DNA of 64,000 nt from Candidatus Nitrospira nitrificans (GCF_001458775.1 NZ_CZPZ01000001.1:124001-188000); one strand, 5' to 3'; numbered from the stretch's first letter, positions 50,248-59,038 are shown. The notes: generated by a model not told the origin, from the sequence alone. Numbers and translations: made by a program.

Positions 50248-53165
50248 TGAAGCCTTCACGTCGGAAACGCAACCTCTTGGAACACCGTCTCACCGCCTCG
50301 CGTCCTGCTTCCACGAACCTCGATCTTCTTGAAGGGCTTCCGCTGGCCACCGTCATTCTCGATACCGATCTCACCGTATTGGCCGTTAATCGGGAGACTC
50401 TTCGGTTACTGGGCCCACGCTTCCCTTCCTCCACTGTCCGCTCCTTTCCATCCCTGTGGTCGATCCGCACTCAATCCGACACCGCCGCCATCGAGGCGCA
50501 ACTGAACGGAGTGCTGAAAAGCCGCCGTCCGACGTCTGTGACGCAACCGCTTCTCTTGCGGAAGGCCGCTCGCCCCGTCCCGGTAGAATGGACCTGCGCG
50601 CCCAGCACGTTCAATGGGAAGACCGTACTGATTATCAGCATTCGCGACTTGTCACATGAGCTGGAATTGGAGCAGGACCGCAATCGGTTGGCTGCGATCG
50701 CCGAGGAAAGTCCCTTATCGATGATCGAATTGGACCGGCATATGAGCCTGCTGTATGCCAATCCGGCGATGATCTCCCTGCTCTCTCGTTTTGGATACAA
50801 CCTCGAAGGACTTCCCAAGGTCGTCCCGGACCGCCTTCCAGACATCGTGCGCCACTGCCTCACTACAGGCCATGTCGTTCATGATGAAGCCGTGGTGCTA
50901 CCGGAAGCCAGTTTTTCATGGACGTTCTGCCCGGTTCTCACGCATGGCGTCGTGCGAGGCTATGCGACCGATATGACGAGCATCCATAAGACGCAGCAGG
51001 CGCTCGAACTCTCCACCGACCAACTGCTCCGGAGCAATATATGCCTGGACCAAGCCCTCGAGGTGGCGAAGGAATCGGTGCGCGTCAAGACGGCCTTTCT
51101 CGCAACTGTCAGTCATGAACTACGCACCCCCATGAATGGGGTGATCGGGATGACGAGCCTGTTGATGGAGACATCCCTGACATCGGAACAACAGTCCTAT
51201 GCGGAAACCATTCGGCACTCCGGCGAAGCGCTGTTGCAGCTGATCAACGACGTACTCGAATGCAGCAAGATCGAGGCCGGCAAACTGGAACTGGAATGCC
51301 TCGACTTCAATCTGAGAACCACGGTGGAGCAGGTGTTGGCGCAATTCGCCGAGCGGGCGGAGACAAAAGGGCTGGAACTGACCGGACTGGTGCATGCTGC
51401 GGTTCCGACGGGAGTTAAAGGCGACCCAGGCCGACTCCGCCAGGTCCTCACTAATCTGGTGGCCAACGCCGTGAAGTTTACGGATAAGGGCGAGGTGACC
51501 CTGCAGGCCTATCTCGAAACAGACCTGCCCGACACCGCCGTGATCCGCTTTGAAGTCACGGACAGCGGCATCGGAATCAATCCCGCTATTCAAGCCAAGC
51601 TATTCAATCCGTTCGTGCAAGCTGATAGCTCCACGACAAGAAAATACGGCGGCACCGGCCTTGGCCTATCCATTTCCAAGCAGCTCGTGGAATTGATGGG
51701 AGGACAGATCGGCGTACGCAGCACCGAGGGACAGGGCAGCACCTTCTGGTGTACCGCGCGTCTCCAGAAACAGACTGGTTCGCCACGGGCGATTCTTCCG
51801 ACCGGAGACCTTTCCGGAAAGCGTGTGTTGATCGTCGATGACAATGAATCGAATCGTGTCATTCTCCATCATTTGGTATCCGGGTGGGGGATGATCGACG
51901 ACCTTGCGGAAGACGCCGAATCGGCTTTGCACCGGATCGCGGAGGCGAGGCAGGGCGGAGTGCCGTACGATCTTGCGATCTTGGACGTCATCATGCCGGG
52001 AAAGGACGGGTTGCAACTCGCGCGAGAGCTGCAAAGTCATCCGGCCGGATCCGGCATTCGTCTTGTCGTCATGACCTCGATGCTGCAACGGGGCCATGCG
52101 GAACAAGCCCGCCAGGCCGGCGCGATGGGCTATCTGCCGAAACCCGTCCGTCACGATGAATTACGCGACTGCCTACGAACCGTGCTCGGCTTGACCGAAG
52201 GCCCTGCGCCGAAGGATGCCCCGACAGGCTCTGTCGTGGCTCAACTCGTCACCAGGCATATGGTCGCGGAGAATGTGCAACACCGGCGCGTGTTGGTCGT
52301 GGAAGACAACATCGTCAACCAGAAGCTCGCCGTGCGGATGGTGGAAAAACTGGGCTACCAGCCCGATGTCGTTGAGAACGGCCAAGAAGCTCTGACCGCG
52401 CTCGCCAAGGGAGACTATGCCGCCATCCTGATGGATTGTCAGATGCCCGTGATGGATGGGTTCGAGACCACCCGAAACATTCGGGAACGTGAAGCGTCCG
52501 GAACTGTTTCAAGTTTCGGGTCTCAGGTTTCAGGTTCAAACCAGGAGAATTCAATCGACCAACACGAAACCAGCGACTCAAAACTTGAAACTCGCCGGCA
52601 TATTCCCATCATCGCCGTCACCGCCAATGCGATGCAGGGCGATCGCGAGCGCTGTTTGGCGACCGGGATGGACGATTATCTCGCCAAACCGATCAAACTC
52701 GACGAACTGCGGAGCGCCCTGGCTCGTTGGGTATCCGCGCCACCGGATGCGACGGCGGCCGACAACCAGAAGCCGATTCCGACCAGGGCCGACCCGACCA
52801 GAGGGATCTTTGATCCTGCAAAAATGTATCAGAACATCGGCGGCGACAGTGAGTTGTTCGCGCAACTCGTCTGCCTGTTTCTTGATCGTTACCACGCGAT
52901 GCTCACTGACATTCGAACAGCCCTGGCCGATGCGGATTCGACCACCGTTGAACGACTGGCACACACCTTCAAAGGCACCGCCGGAAATCTTTGCGCCTCG
53001 GAGGTCGCACTGACCGCCGGTCGCCTCGAGGCAGTCGGCCGCCTCAATACGCTCCACGACGCCCCTTCCGTCTACGCGCAACTCGAACTCGAAGTCGCGC
53101 GGCTCGTGCGTGTCCTTGAATCCTACCGGCAGGGCTATCAGCCGATCACCCAGGCAGCGGCCTGA
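50244..53165 (+). CDS. Hybrid histidine kinase with two receivers and an Hpt domain
   Basis: The 973-residue protein has PAS-like regions (about 25-135 and 150-245), HisKA with H291 (VSHELRTPMNGVIG), HATPase to about 505 (NLVANAVKFT, SGIGINP, GTGLGLS), receiver 1 (523-645, phospho-Asp D581), receiver 2 (682-830, D731, LMDCQMPVMDG) and Hpt with H907 (LAHTFKGTAGNL). Receiver 2 has about 30 extra residues (about 752-784, SSFGSQVSGSNQ ... ETSDSKLET) in the loop after RNIREREA. These come from a family A repeat read in frame. It starts in the stop of the HD-GYP gene (ATGA), so the two are coupled. It is a BarA-like phosphorelay sensor; no cognate regulator is in the window. Confidence 0.93.
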   Translation: MMKPSRRKRNLLEHRLTASRPASTNLDLLEGLPLATVILDTDLTVLAVNRETLRLLGPRFPSSTVRSFPSLWSIRTQSDTAAIEAQLNGVLKSRRPTSVTQPLLLRKAARPVPVEWTCAPSTFNGKTVLIISIRDLSHELELEQDRNRLAAIAEESPLSMIELDRHMSLLYANPAMISLLSRFGYNLEGLPKVVPDRLPDIVRHCLTTGHVVHDEAVVLPEASFSWTFCPVLTHGVVRGYATDMTSIHKTQQALELSTDQLLRSNICLDQALEVAKESVRVKTAFLATVSHELRTPMNGVIGMTSLLMETSLTSEQQSYAETIRHSGEALLQLINDVLECSKIEAGKLELECLDFNLRTTVEQVLAQFAERAETKGLELTGLVHAAVPTGVKGDPGRLRQVLTNLVANAVKFTDKGEVTLQAYLETDLPDTAVIRFEVTDSGIGINPAIQAKLFNPFVQADSSTTRKYGGTGLGLSISKQLVELMGGQIGVRSTEGQGSTFWCTARLQKQTGSPRAILPTGDLSGKRVLIVDDNESNRVILHHLVSGWGMIDDLAEDAESALHRIAEARQGGVPYDLAILDVIMPGKDGLQLARELQSHPAGSGIRLVVMTSMLQRGHAEQARQAGAMGYLPKPVRHDELRDCLRTVLGLTEGPAPKDAPTGSVVAQLVTRHMVAENVQHRRVLVVEDNIVNQKLAVRMVEKLGYQPDVVENGQEALTALAKGDYAAILMDCQMPVMDGFETTRNIREREASGTVSSFGSQVSGSNQENSIDQHETSDSKLETRRHIPIIAVTANAMQGDRERCLATGMDDYLAKPIKLDELRSALARWVSAPPDATAADNQKPIPTRADPTRGIFDPAKMYQNIGGDSELFAQLVCLFLDRYHAMLTDIRTALADADSTTVERLAHTFKGTAGNLCASEVALTAGRLEAVGRLNTLHDAPSVYAQLELEVARLVRVLESYRQGYQPITQAAA
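52505..52593. repeat. Heptamer hairpin repeat inside the hybrid-kinase frame (family A, copy 10)
   Basis: The left arm at about 52505-52538 is GTTTCAA, GTTTCGG, GTCTCAG, GTTTCAG. The right arm at about 52562-52593 is ACACGAAACC...ACTTGAAACTCG. It is read in frame in receiver 2. Confidence 0.8.
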
Positions 53166-53305
53166 TTGATGTCGGCGCAATAGCTTCCCTATTTTTTCGA
53201 GGATCGCTCAGGTCTGCGGCAGGCAGGCTCCGTCGGCTCGAACGGTCGGTATCACAAGGTCGGCGAACCATCCGGAGCACCGGAACCGTCGCAACAATGT
53301 CTTGG

Positions 53306-53788
53306 CTAAAGTTGACATTCTGCCGGATGAGACGCCTGCGCCGGTGTCGACGATGAGGACTCGAAGACAGGAAACAACGGGTGCCTGGTAGGAAAATCCT
53401 CGGAAAGGACCATCTGCTTGCCCAGTTTGGTCTGGTGGCTGATCACCAGCGGCCCTCGCAAATTGGCGGTGATCCGACCAGGATCATCCGATGGAATGGT
53501 CAAGATCACGACCAGTGCCAGCTCTTCTCTCTCTTCCGCTCGAATTTCCGCCAAGGCATCGGCAGGAACGTCGACCTGATAGCCAGGATGAATCATGGCC
53601 GGATCCAGAATGACAAATGCCAGGGACGGTTCTTCGACGGATTGCAGCCACTTGAACGGAGCCTCGGTGTCATGATCGAGGATGACGTACCGTTGCTGTT
53701 CAGGGAAACCGAGCAACCCGGAAGGGAACGTCAAGATGCTTTCGTCGCGGACTTCGAATGACCCAAACCTGGTCGATAGACTCTTCAC
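53306..53788 (-). CDS. fliW: Flagellar assembly factor FliW
   Basis: The 160-residue protein has the FliW fold: STRFGSFEVRDESILTFPSGLLGFPEQQRYVILD, FKWLQSVEEPSLAFVILDP, VVILTIP, NLRGPLVIS. FliW binds both flagellin and CsrA, which frees flagellin mRNA for translation when flagellin is exported. Start GTG 53788 follows GTGAGGGCACC and reads the standard N-terminus; a TTG at 53809 would overlap csrA. It is 10 bp downstream of csrA. Confidence 0.95.
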   Translation of the reverse strand: MKSLSTRFGSFEVRDESILTFPSGLLGFPEQQRYVILDHDTEAPFKWLQSVEEPSLAFVILDPAMIHPGYQVDVPADALAEIRAEEREELALVVILTIPSDDPGRITANLRGPLVISHQTKLGKQMVLSEDFPTRHPLFPVFESSSSTPAQASHPAECQL

Positions 53789-53798
53789 GATGGTGCCC

Positions 53799-54044
53799 TC
53801 ACGAAGCAATCCGAGGTTTCGCGGCGATCAAGCGACGCAATGCGTCTATGGGAACCACCTGCGTTTTCGCAGCCAACCGGTTCTCCTCTTGAATCCTCAC
53901 ATAGACTTCTTCCCGATGGACCGCAACCACCGGCGGCGCTTCGATTCCCAGCCGGACTTGGCCACTCTTTATCCCAAGCACGACCACCCGGATATCCGGA
54001 CCGATCGTGACACTTTCTCCACATCGACGGCTGAGTACCAACAT
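53799..54044 (-). CDS. csrA: Carbon storage regulator CsrA
   Basis: The 81-residue CsrA begins [56 protein letters not shown]44 equivalents are in the VHREEVY strand, and the family length is about 60, so the C-terminal extension (about 20 residues, [25 protein letters not shown]) is longer than usual. It lies directly upstream of fliW, the typical csrA-fliW pair, behind AGGAAGGCCGGT and a sigma-28-like promoter. Confidence 0.97.
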   Translation of the reverse strand: MLVLSRRCGESVTIGPDIRVVVLGIKSGQVRLGIEAPPVVAVHREEVYVRIQEENRLAAKTQVVPIDALRRLIAAKPRIAS

Positions 54045-54080
54045 ACCGGCCTTCCTTGGCGAGAGGCACGAGCCTCACCC

Positions 54081-54108
54081 TTTTCGGCCTACTCGGCCGG
54101 AAACTTTA
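54081..54108 (-). promoter_or_regulatory. Sigma-28-like promoter for csrA-fliW
   Basis: On the minus strand a perfect TAAAGTTT -35 is followed after 16 bp (core to core) by GCCGAAAA. It is about 40 bp upstream of csrA, between csrA and flgL. Confidence 0.6.
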
Positions 54109-54183
54109 CACGGCAATCGGACTGACTCTATCAACCGGAACAACCAGAAACGCGCGACGCGCTATCAACGCCCCCACCTGTTC

Positions 54184-55947
54184 TCATATGTAATTCAACA
54201 GCGAGTTTTCAAACACCTTGGTCAACGTCCTGCTGGCCGCTTCGATCGCATATTGCTGCAAGGTCAGATCGGAGATCGCTTTGGCCAAATCGACGTCTTC
54301 CGTTTCGGAAAGCGTCTTAATGAAAAAGCTTTTCGCTTCTTCGAGCTGTGCCGCGCTCGCCGTCAGTCGGTTCGATGTCGCGCCTACCTCTCCCTGAATG
54401 GCGGCAATCTGCGACACCCCCTGATTCAATTGTCCCAACGCGCCGCTGATGCCGAGTCGATAATTCCCACGCAGCGCGGAAACCAGTTGTTTGACCTCGG
54501 CGAAGATATCGACTCCGCCTTCGATGAAAGCCCGGCTCCCGGCAACGTTGGTCGGCACAGTCTGGCCTGTCCCGACTTCGATGGCATGAACGCCCGCGTC
54601 TCCCTGGTACTGCAGCCCTGAAACGACGGAAAAGAGATCGCCGGTCGCCGGCCCGCCGCTCCCGTTGGCCAACGTCATGCGAATCCCCTCGAAGCTGATC
54701 TCACTCCCCGGCGCATAGGTTTGGTTGGTGAGAACATTCCTGGGCGACAGGCTGACGGAAAAGGTATCCCCGGTTTGTGGCCCTCCCTGTTGACCGTTCG
54801 CCAACACCACACGCAAGCCGGCGAACGAAATCGCCTCGCCCGTCACGTAGGTATTGCCTGACGACAACGTCGTGCTGGTCGTCTGGTCCACCACCGAATA
54901 CTGCGTCGGAGAGGTGAACTGGATTTGATAGTTGTGCAACGTGAGCTGCGCCGCATCCACCATGCCGGCGTCCCGTACGGCCACGCCGCCGGTGTTGGAT
55001 GCCCCGCGGGACGTCGTGACAGGAGCCGTCACGTTCATCACGTCGTAAGTGCCGGGAGAGGTGAAACGAATCACGTAGTCGTCCAACGTCGCCGCATTGT
55101 CGTCGACGACTCGACCCTGTCCGGCCAGCGCTCCTCCTGTGTTGCCGAGAGCGGACGTCACCGTCGCGGTAAGGGCAAACGGCGCGCCACCGGTCGTCTC
55201 ACTGCCGCCCGCGAATCCGACCGCTGCGTGAGCCAGACCTCCAGTGACACGCACCGTGGACTGCGAGCCGTTCAAATCGGACGTGATGCTCAAACGATTG
55301 TCTTCAAATGTGACCGTCACACTCTTTCCGGCATTGGTCAGGGCCGTATCGGCGTTGATGCGGCTTTGGACGCGCGCGGCCAGCTGGGCGCCGGTCAAGG
55401 ACTCTGTCCCGGCTGTCAAATCGATCGTTCCCGACGTGGTTCCATCGACCATCACGGTGAGGGTATCATTGCTGCCGTTTGTCAATGTCAACGGTGTCGT
55501 GATCGCAAGTCCCGTCGCCCGCCCATGTGTGCTGGTGCCGGTGAAGATGGGCTGATTGTTCAATTCCATATTGGCCGTTTGTTGGAGCTGCGCGAACAGT
55601 TGGCGTACTTCCTTCGCCCCGATCACCCGATCCGCCGCGCTGTTCGTGTCGTTACGAAACTGTACGGCAAGCTGTTGCACGCGGGACAACGACGTCATCG
55701 CGTTGCTCAGCGCCGTATCCGAAAGATCCAGCCTTGTCTGCCCGAATACAATATTGCGCTTCCGTTGCTCAATCGCGGCAAGCGAGGCCTTGTCCAATGC
55801 AATATGGTTGAAGGCGCTGGGATCGTCGGACGGCTGACGCACCAATTTTCCGGTCGACACCTGTTGCTGGAATTCCAAACCCCGCGCGCGCGCGCGGGCC
55901 AGATTATTCGTCAACACACCGAAGGTCTGTAACTCTGTCACCCGCAT
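54184..55947 (-). CDS. flgL: Flagellar hook-associated protein FlgL (HAP3), long form
   Basis: The 587-residue protein is nearly twice the usual length of FlgL. The ends are conserved (MRVTELQTFGVLTNNLARAR...EFQQQVSTGKLVRQPSDDP and the C-terminal AKAISDLTLQQYAIEAASRTLTKVFENSLLNYI). The middle holds a module of about 100 residues (152-250, NDTLTVMVDG...INADTAL) shared with FlgK, then a DYVIRFTSPGTYDV/HNYQIQFTSPTQYSV pair of repeats. ATG 55947 has a GAGG site. It follows flgK by 13 bp. The inserts probably lie outside the filament core. Confidence 0.93.
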   Translation of the reverse strand: MRVTELQTFGVLTNNLARARARGLEFQQQVSTGKLVRQPSDDPSAFNHIALDKASLAAIEQRKRNIVFGQTRLDLSDTALSNAMTSLSRVQQLAVQFRNDTNSAADRVIGAKEVRQLFAQLQQTANMELNNQPIFTGTSTHGRATGLAITTPLTLTNGSNDTLTVMVDGTTSGTIDLTAGTESLTGAQLAARVQSRINADTALTNAGKSVTVTFEDNRLSITSDLNGSQSTVRVTGGLAHAAVGFAGGSETTGGAPFALTATVTSALGNTGGALAGQGRVVDDNAATLDDYVIRFTSPGTYDVMNVTAPVTTSRGASNTGGVAVRDAGMVDAAQLTLHNYQIQFTSPTQYSVVDQTTSTTLSSGNTYVTGEAISFAGLRVVLANGQQGGPQTGDTFSVSLSPRNVLTNQTYAPGSEISFEGIRMTLANGSGGPATGDLFSVVSGLQYQGDAGVHAIEVGTGQTVPTNVAGSRAFIEGGVDIFAEVKQLVSALRGNYRLGISGALGQLNQGVSQIAAIQGEVGATSNRLTASAAQLEEAKSFFIKTLSETEDVDLAKAISDLTLQQYAIEAASRTLTKVFENSLLNYI

Positions 55948-55960
55948 AGAGACCTCGACG

Positions 55961-57988
55961 CTAAGGTTTGATCGACAACAGCGTTTGGAACATTTCGTCA
56001 GTGAGGCGCACCAGCCGCGAGGCGGCTTCGAATCCTCGTTGGAACTTGATCAGATTCACCAGTTCCTCGTCCATCGAGACGCCGGACACTTGAGCGCGCA
56101 ATGTCTCGATCTGGTCCTTCAAAATCTCCTTCGCTTCTTTTTCACGGTCAGCCGTTTGCGCAGCGACACCGAGCTCTGCCGCGACAGACCGATAGGCATC
56201 CTGCAAGCTCCCGTTTTCCAGACTCGCAAATCGCTGGTGCTGGAGCGCAACCAGCGAGAGCAGGTTGGTATTGTTGCCGGGAGTCCCCGTTCGCGTGGAT
56301 GAAGCCGCAACAGACGACGGATTGGTGAGCGTGACCGCCAGATCGCGCGCGGCATGACTGTACGAATCCACCTCGAAGACGTCCCCGGCCGCAGCCGCGC
56401 CGGTCAACGTCACACTGAGACCGTCAAACGTCAACGTCGCCGGGCCTGCGTACGTGCCTGAGGCCGCCGTACTGAGACCGGCGCTCAAGCCAAGCGATGC
56501 TCGAGCTGTCCCTCCGGTCATGTCGACCGCCGATGCCGCGGTCGTGTCATTCGATGTCATGACCAATCGGTTGGTTGTGGCGTCATAGGTGACCGCCACG
56601 GTTTTACCCGCCGCTTGCAACGCTCCATCGGCATTGATTTTTGCTTGCACTTCCTGCGCGAGGGCCGAGCCGGAAGTATACGACAAGCCTGGACTCGCAG
56701 TGCCTGCGAGTGTGATGGTGCCGGAAGCCACCCCATCGACGGTCACGGTAAGTGTGTCATTCACACCCGTTACAATGGACAAGGGCGCATCGGTGGACGG
56801 TGCCGTGATCGCTGTGCCGGTATAGTTACCGCGAATTGTCGCGCCCGTCGTGGCATCCACGATGGAATAGGCCGTTGCGGAGGAAAAGCGGATCTCGTAA
56901 TCGTGAAACGTGAGCAGACTGTTTGCGGCAATCGCACCGCCATTGATCGCGGCAACTCCCTGGTTGGCAGTCACGGCCCGCGCAGACACCGCCGCGGGAT
57001 TAAAGAAGTCGAGCCCGGTTGATCCGTCGAGTCCATACCCTCGCCGATGAATCATATTCACGGCGTTCGCCAGTGTCGCCGAGAGCCGGTCGAATGAGGC
57101 GTTCAGATCGCGAACGGTGGTATCACGGACATCCAAGAGGCTGCGTAAGCGGCCGTTCGAGATCAGAGCATCGATGCTCAAGGGACGTGTACCCCCTGTG
57201 GAATACCCGATGGAAAACAGCCCCTCGTTGTCCGAATCCTCGATGGCATTCAACTGCCGAATGGTGGTTCCTTCCACCAATACCTGCCCGCGCGCCGCAA
57301 AAACCGTCAGCGCGCCCGTGCCGGACTCGACGGTCGTGATATCGATCCGCACCGCCAACTCATTCAGTGCGAGCTCGCGCTGATCACGGAGGTCATTGGC
57401 GTTCTGACCCGTCACCTCGGCCGTAACAATCTGGTTATTCAGCTCGGCGATTTGTTTCGACAGGCTGTTGATTTCCATGACCGTCTGCTGGACCTGAAAG
57501 TTCAATGATTGTCGCGCGGCGACCAGATCGGAAGATACCTGATTCAGACTCGAGGCCAACTGTCTCGCGTTGGCCAACAGCACCGAACGAGCCGCCAACC
57601 CTCCCGGATTGGTCGACACATCTTGCAAACCACGAAAAAAATCATTCATTCGCGCGGCAACACCTTGATTGTTACTGTCTCCAAACAAGTTTTGGAGTCG
57701 GAACAACTCCTCTCTCGACACCGATAGTCGTCCGAGATTCTGCTGGACGGTCGTAAGCTGCCGGTTGATGAATTGGTCTGTATAGCGCCTGATGGACGTG
57801 GCCTGCACGCCGGTCCCCACCATGCCAGGTTGGCCGTTCAGCGGCGGACGTTCGGTAAGCACGGCTTCCTGCCGGGAATAGCCGGGTGTATTCACGTTGG
57901 CGATGTTCTGTCCGGTCACCGTGAGGGCTTGCTGCGAGGTGACCAGTGCGCTTCTGGCGATATCGAAGAGAGACGAGAGACCAATCAT
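55961..57988 (-). CDS. flgK: Flagellar hook-associated protein FlgK (HAP1)
   Basis: The 675-residue protein has conserved D0 ends (SSLFDIARSALVTSQQALTVTGQNIANVNTPGYSRQEAVL, C-terminal SGVSMDEELVNLIKFQRGFEAASRLVRLTDEMFQTLLSIKP) and a middle with the flagellin-IN-like module (403-505, NDTLTVTVDGVASGTITL...INADGALQAAGKTV). The same module occurs in FlgL. ATG 57988 is preferred over a longer frame to 58075, because the latter has no FlgK-like start. It is co-directional with flgN, 2 bp apart. Confidence 0.95.
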   Translation of the reverse strand: MIGLSSLFDIARSALVTSQQALTVTGQNIANVNTPGYSRQEAVLTERPPLNGQPGMVGTGVQATSIRRYTDQFINRQLTTVQQNLGRLSVSREELFRLQNLFGDSNNQGVAARMNDFFRGLQDVSTNPGGLAARSVLLANARQLASSLNQVSSDLVAARQSLNFQVQQTVMEINSLSKQIAELNNQIVTAEVTGQNANDLRDQRELALNELAVRIDITTVESGTGALTVFAARGQVLVEGTTIRQLNAIEDSDNEGLFSIGYSTGGTRPLSIDALISNGRLRSLLDVRDTTVRDLNASFDRLSATLANAVNMIHRRGYGLDGSTGLDFFNPAAVSARAVTANQGVAAINGGAIAANSLLTFHDYEIRFSSATAYSIVDATTGATIRGNYTGTAITAPSTDAPLSIVTGVNDTLTVTVDGVASGTITLAGTASPGLSYTSGSALAQEVQAKINADGALQAAGKTVAVTYDATTNRLVMTSNDTTAASAVDMTGGTARASLGLSAGLSTAASGTYAGPATLTFDGLSVTLTGAAAAGDVFEVDSYSHAARDLAVTLTNPSSVAASSTRTGTPGNNTNLLSLVALQHQRFASLENGSLQDAYRSVAAELGVAAQTADREKEAKEILKDQIETLRAQVSGVSMDEELVNLIKFQRGFEAASRLVRLTDEMFQTLLSIKP

Positions 57989-57990
57989 GC

Positions 57991-58500
57991 TTAGCCTTGC
58001 TGATGAATGAGCACGTTGACGCGGCCTGTGCCGATCGCTTGTCCATCGGCTGCATACAGATCCTTGGCCGGGCACACAGGAGCACCGGTCGACAGCGCTT
58101 GATCCACCACGCCGCGAATCCCCTCGATGAGCACCACGTTCTGTCCGATCTCGTCACGGACGGTCTTGGCCACCGTCATGTAACTTCGGTAGACGGCTCG
58201 CACGTCGTCTGATGAGGGGTCTTGGACATGGTCGATGAGTTCATGAATCGAGACGGTTCCCGGATGCAGACCATAGCGCCTCGCTAGGTCTTGAACGAGC
58301 TGCTGTCGTTCATCGGCAAGAGATTGCAACGATTCTAGAATCGACAGTCGACGGCAATTGATGGCATGAAACTCCGTAATCGCAAGCGTTCGAATAGCGG
58401 CTCGTTCAGTGTGGACCGTTTCAAGCAGCTGACGGCACGTGGCCTCTTCTTGGCGCAACAAGCGGCATAGTTGGGTGATCGCTGGGGGGAACGTGGACAT
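57991..58500 (-). CDS. flgN: FlgN-type export chaperone
   Basis: The helical 169-residue protein lies between flgM and flgK. It shows STFPPAITQLCRLLRQEEATCRQLLETVHTERAAI, the FlgN-like N-terminal helix pair, and a TVAKTVRDEIGQNVVLIEGIRGVVDQAL C-terminal helix. FlgN chaperones FlgK and FlgL. ATG 58500 is used because AGAAGGAGTCTGT precedes it. Confidence 0.85.
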   Translation of the reverse strand: MSTFPPAITQLCRLLRQEEATCRQLLETVHTERAAIRTLAITEFHAINCRRLSILESLQSLADERQQLVQDLARRYGLHPGTVSIHELIDHVQDPSSDDVRAVYRSYMTVAKTVRDEIGQNVVLIEGIRGVVDQALSTGAPVCPAKDLYAADGQAIGTGRVNVLIHQQG

Positions 58501-58625
58501 ACAGACTCCTTCTGACCGTACACATGCGCTGCGTTCCGCCATCCATCCCTTGCCCTCTTTCCCGAAGGGACCAGGACAAAAGGGACCACGGCGAGTGAAG
58601 ATTCAGGAGCCTGAGCAGATGGATC

Positions 58626-58931
58626 TTACAGTATGGCGTCGGTTAGAACTTGCTTGACGATGGCATCTCCGACGGCGCGACCGCTGACGTCATACGTGCC
58701 GCTGTCAAGGGCACGCCTCACACGCTCCACCTGTTCAGCCCGTCCAGGATCAGGCTGATTGGCCAACTCCCGAATCCGATGAAGTTCCTTCGCTTGGGCC
58801 GAAATCTGAACCTCATCCTTACCCACCGGGGTGCGGGCAGCCGCCTGTCGACCGCCGGTCCCCTCGGTTTCCTGAACCCCAAGCAACAGCTTGGCAAGAT
58901 GATCGACCTTCCCATGACCTGAAATCTGCAT
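58626..58931 (-). CDS. flgM: Anti-sigma-28 factor FlgM
   Basis: The 101-residue FlgM has a flexible N-terminal half and the conserved C-terminal sigma-binding segment (LHRIRELANQPDPGRAEQVERVRRALDSGTYDVSGRAVGDAIVKQVL). It inhibits FliA until the hook is finished, then is exported. ATG 58931 has a GAAGGAGCGGCAAC site. It follows flgJ by 89 bp, and a sigma-28-like promoter (59011-59038) lies upstream, so it can be autoregulated. The fliA gene is not in the window. Confidence 0.93.
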   Translation of the reverse strand: MQISGHGKVDHLAKLLLGVQETEGTGGRQAAARTPVGKDEVQISAQAKELHRIRELANQPDPGRAEQVERVRRALDSGTYDVSGRAVGDAIVKQVLTDAIL

Positions 58932-59010
58932 GTTGCCGCTCCTTCTCCCGGCTTCTCCTCTCCCAGCGACCAGGCTGAGAGAATTATGGACTTTACCCCG
59001 GTCGAGCCTC

Positions 59011-59038
59011 TTATCGGTTTTTACTCAGAAGAACTTGA
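59011..59038 (-). promoter_or_regulatory. Sigma-28-like promoter for flgM-flgN-flgK-flgL
   Basis: On the minus strand TCAAGTTC is followed after 16 bp (core to core) by ACCGATAA. It overlaps the last codons of flgJ and stands about 80 bp upstream of flgM. It probably also drives flgN, flgK and flgL. Confidence 0.6.
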
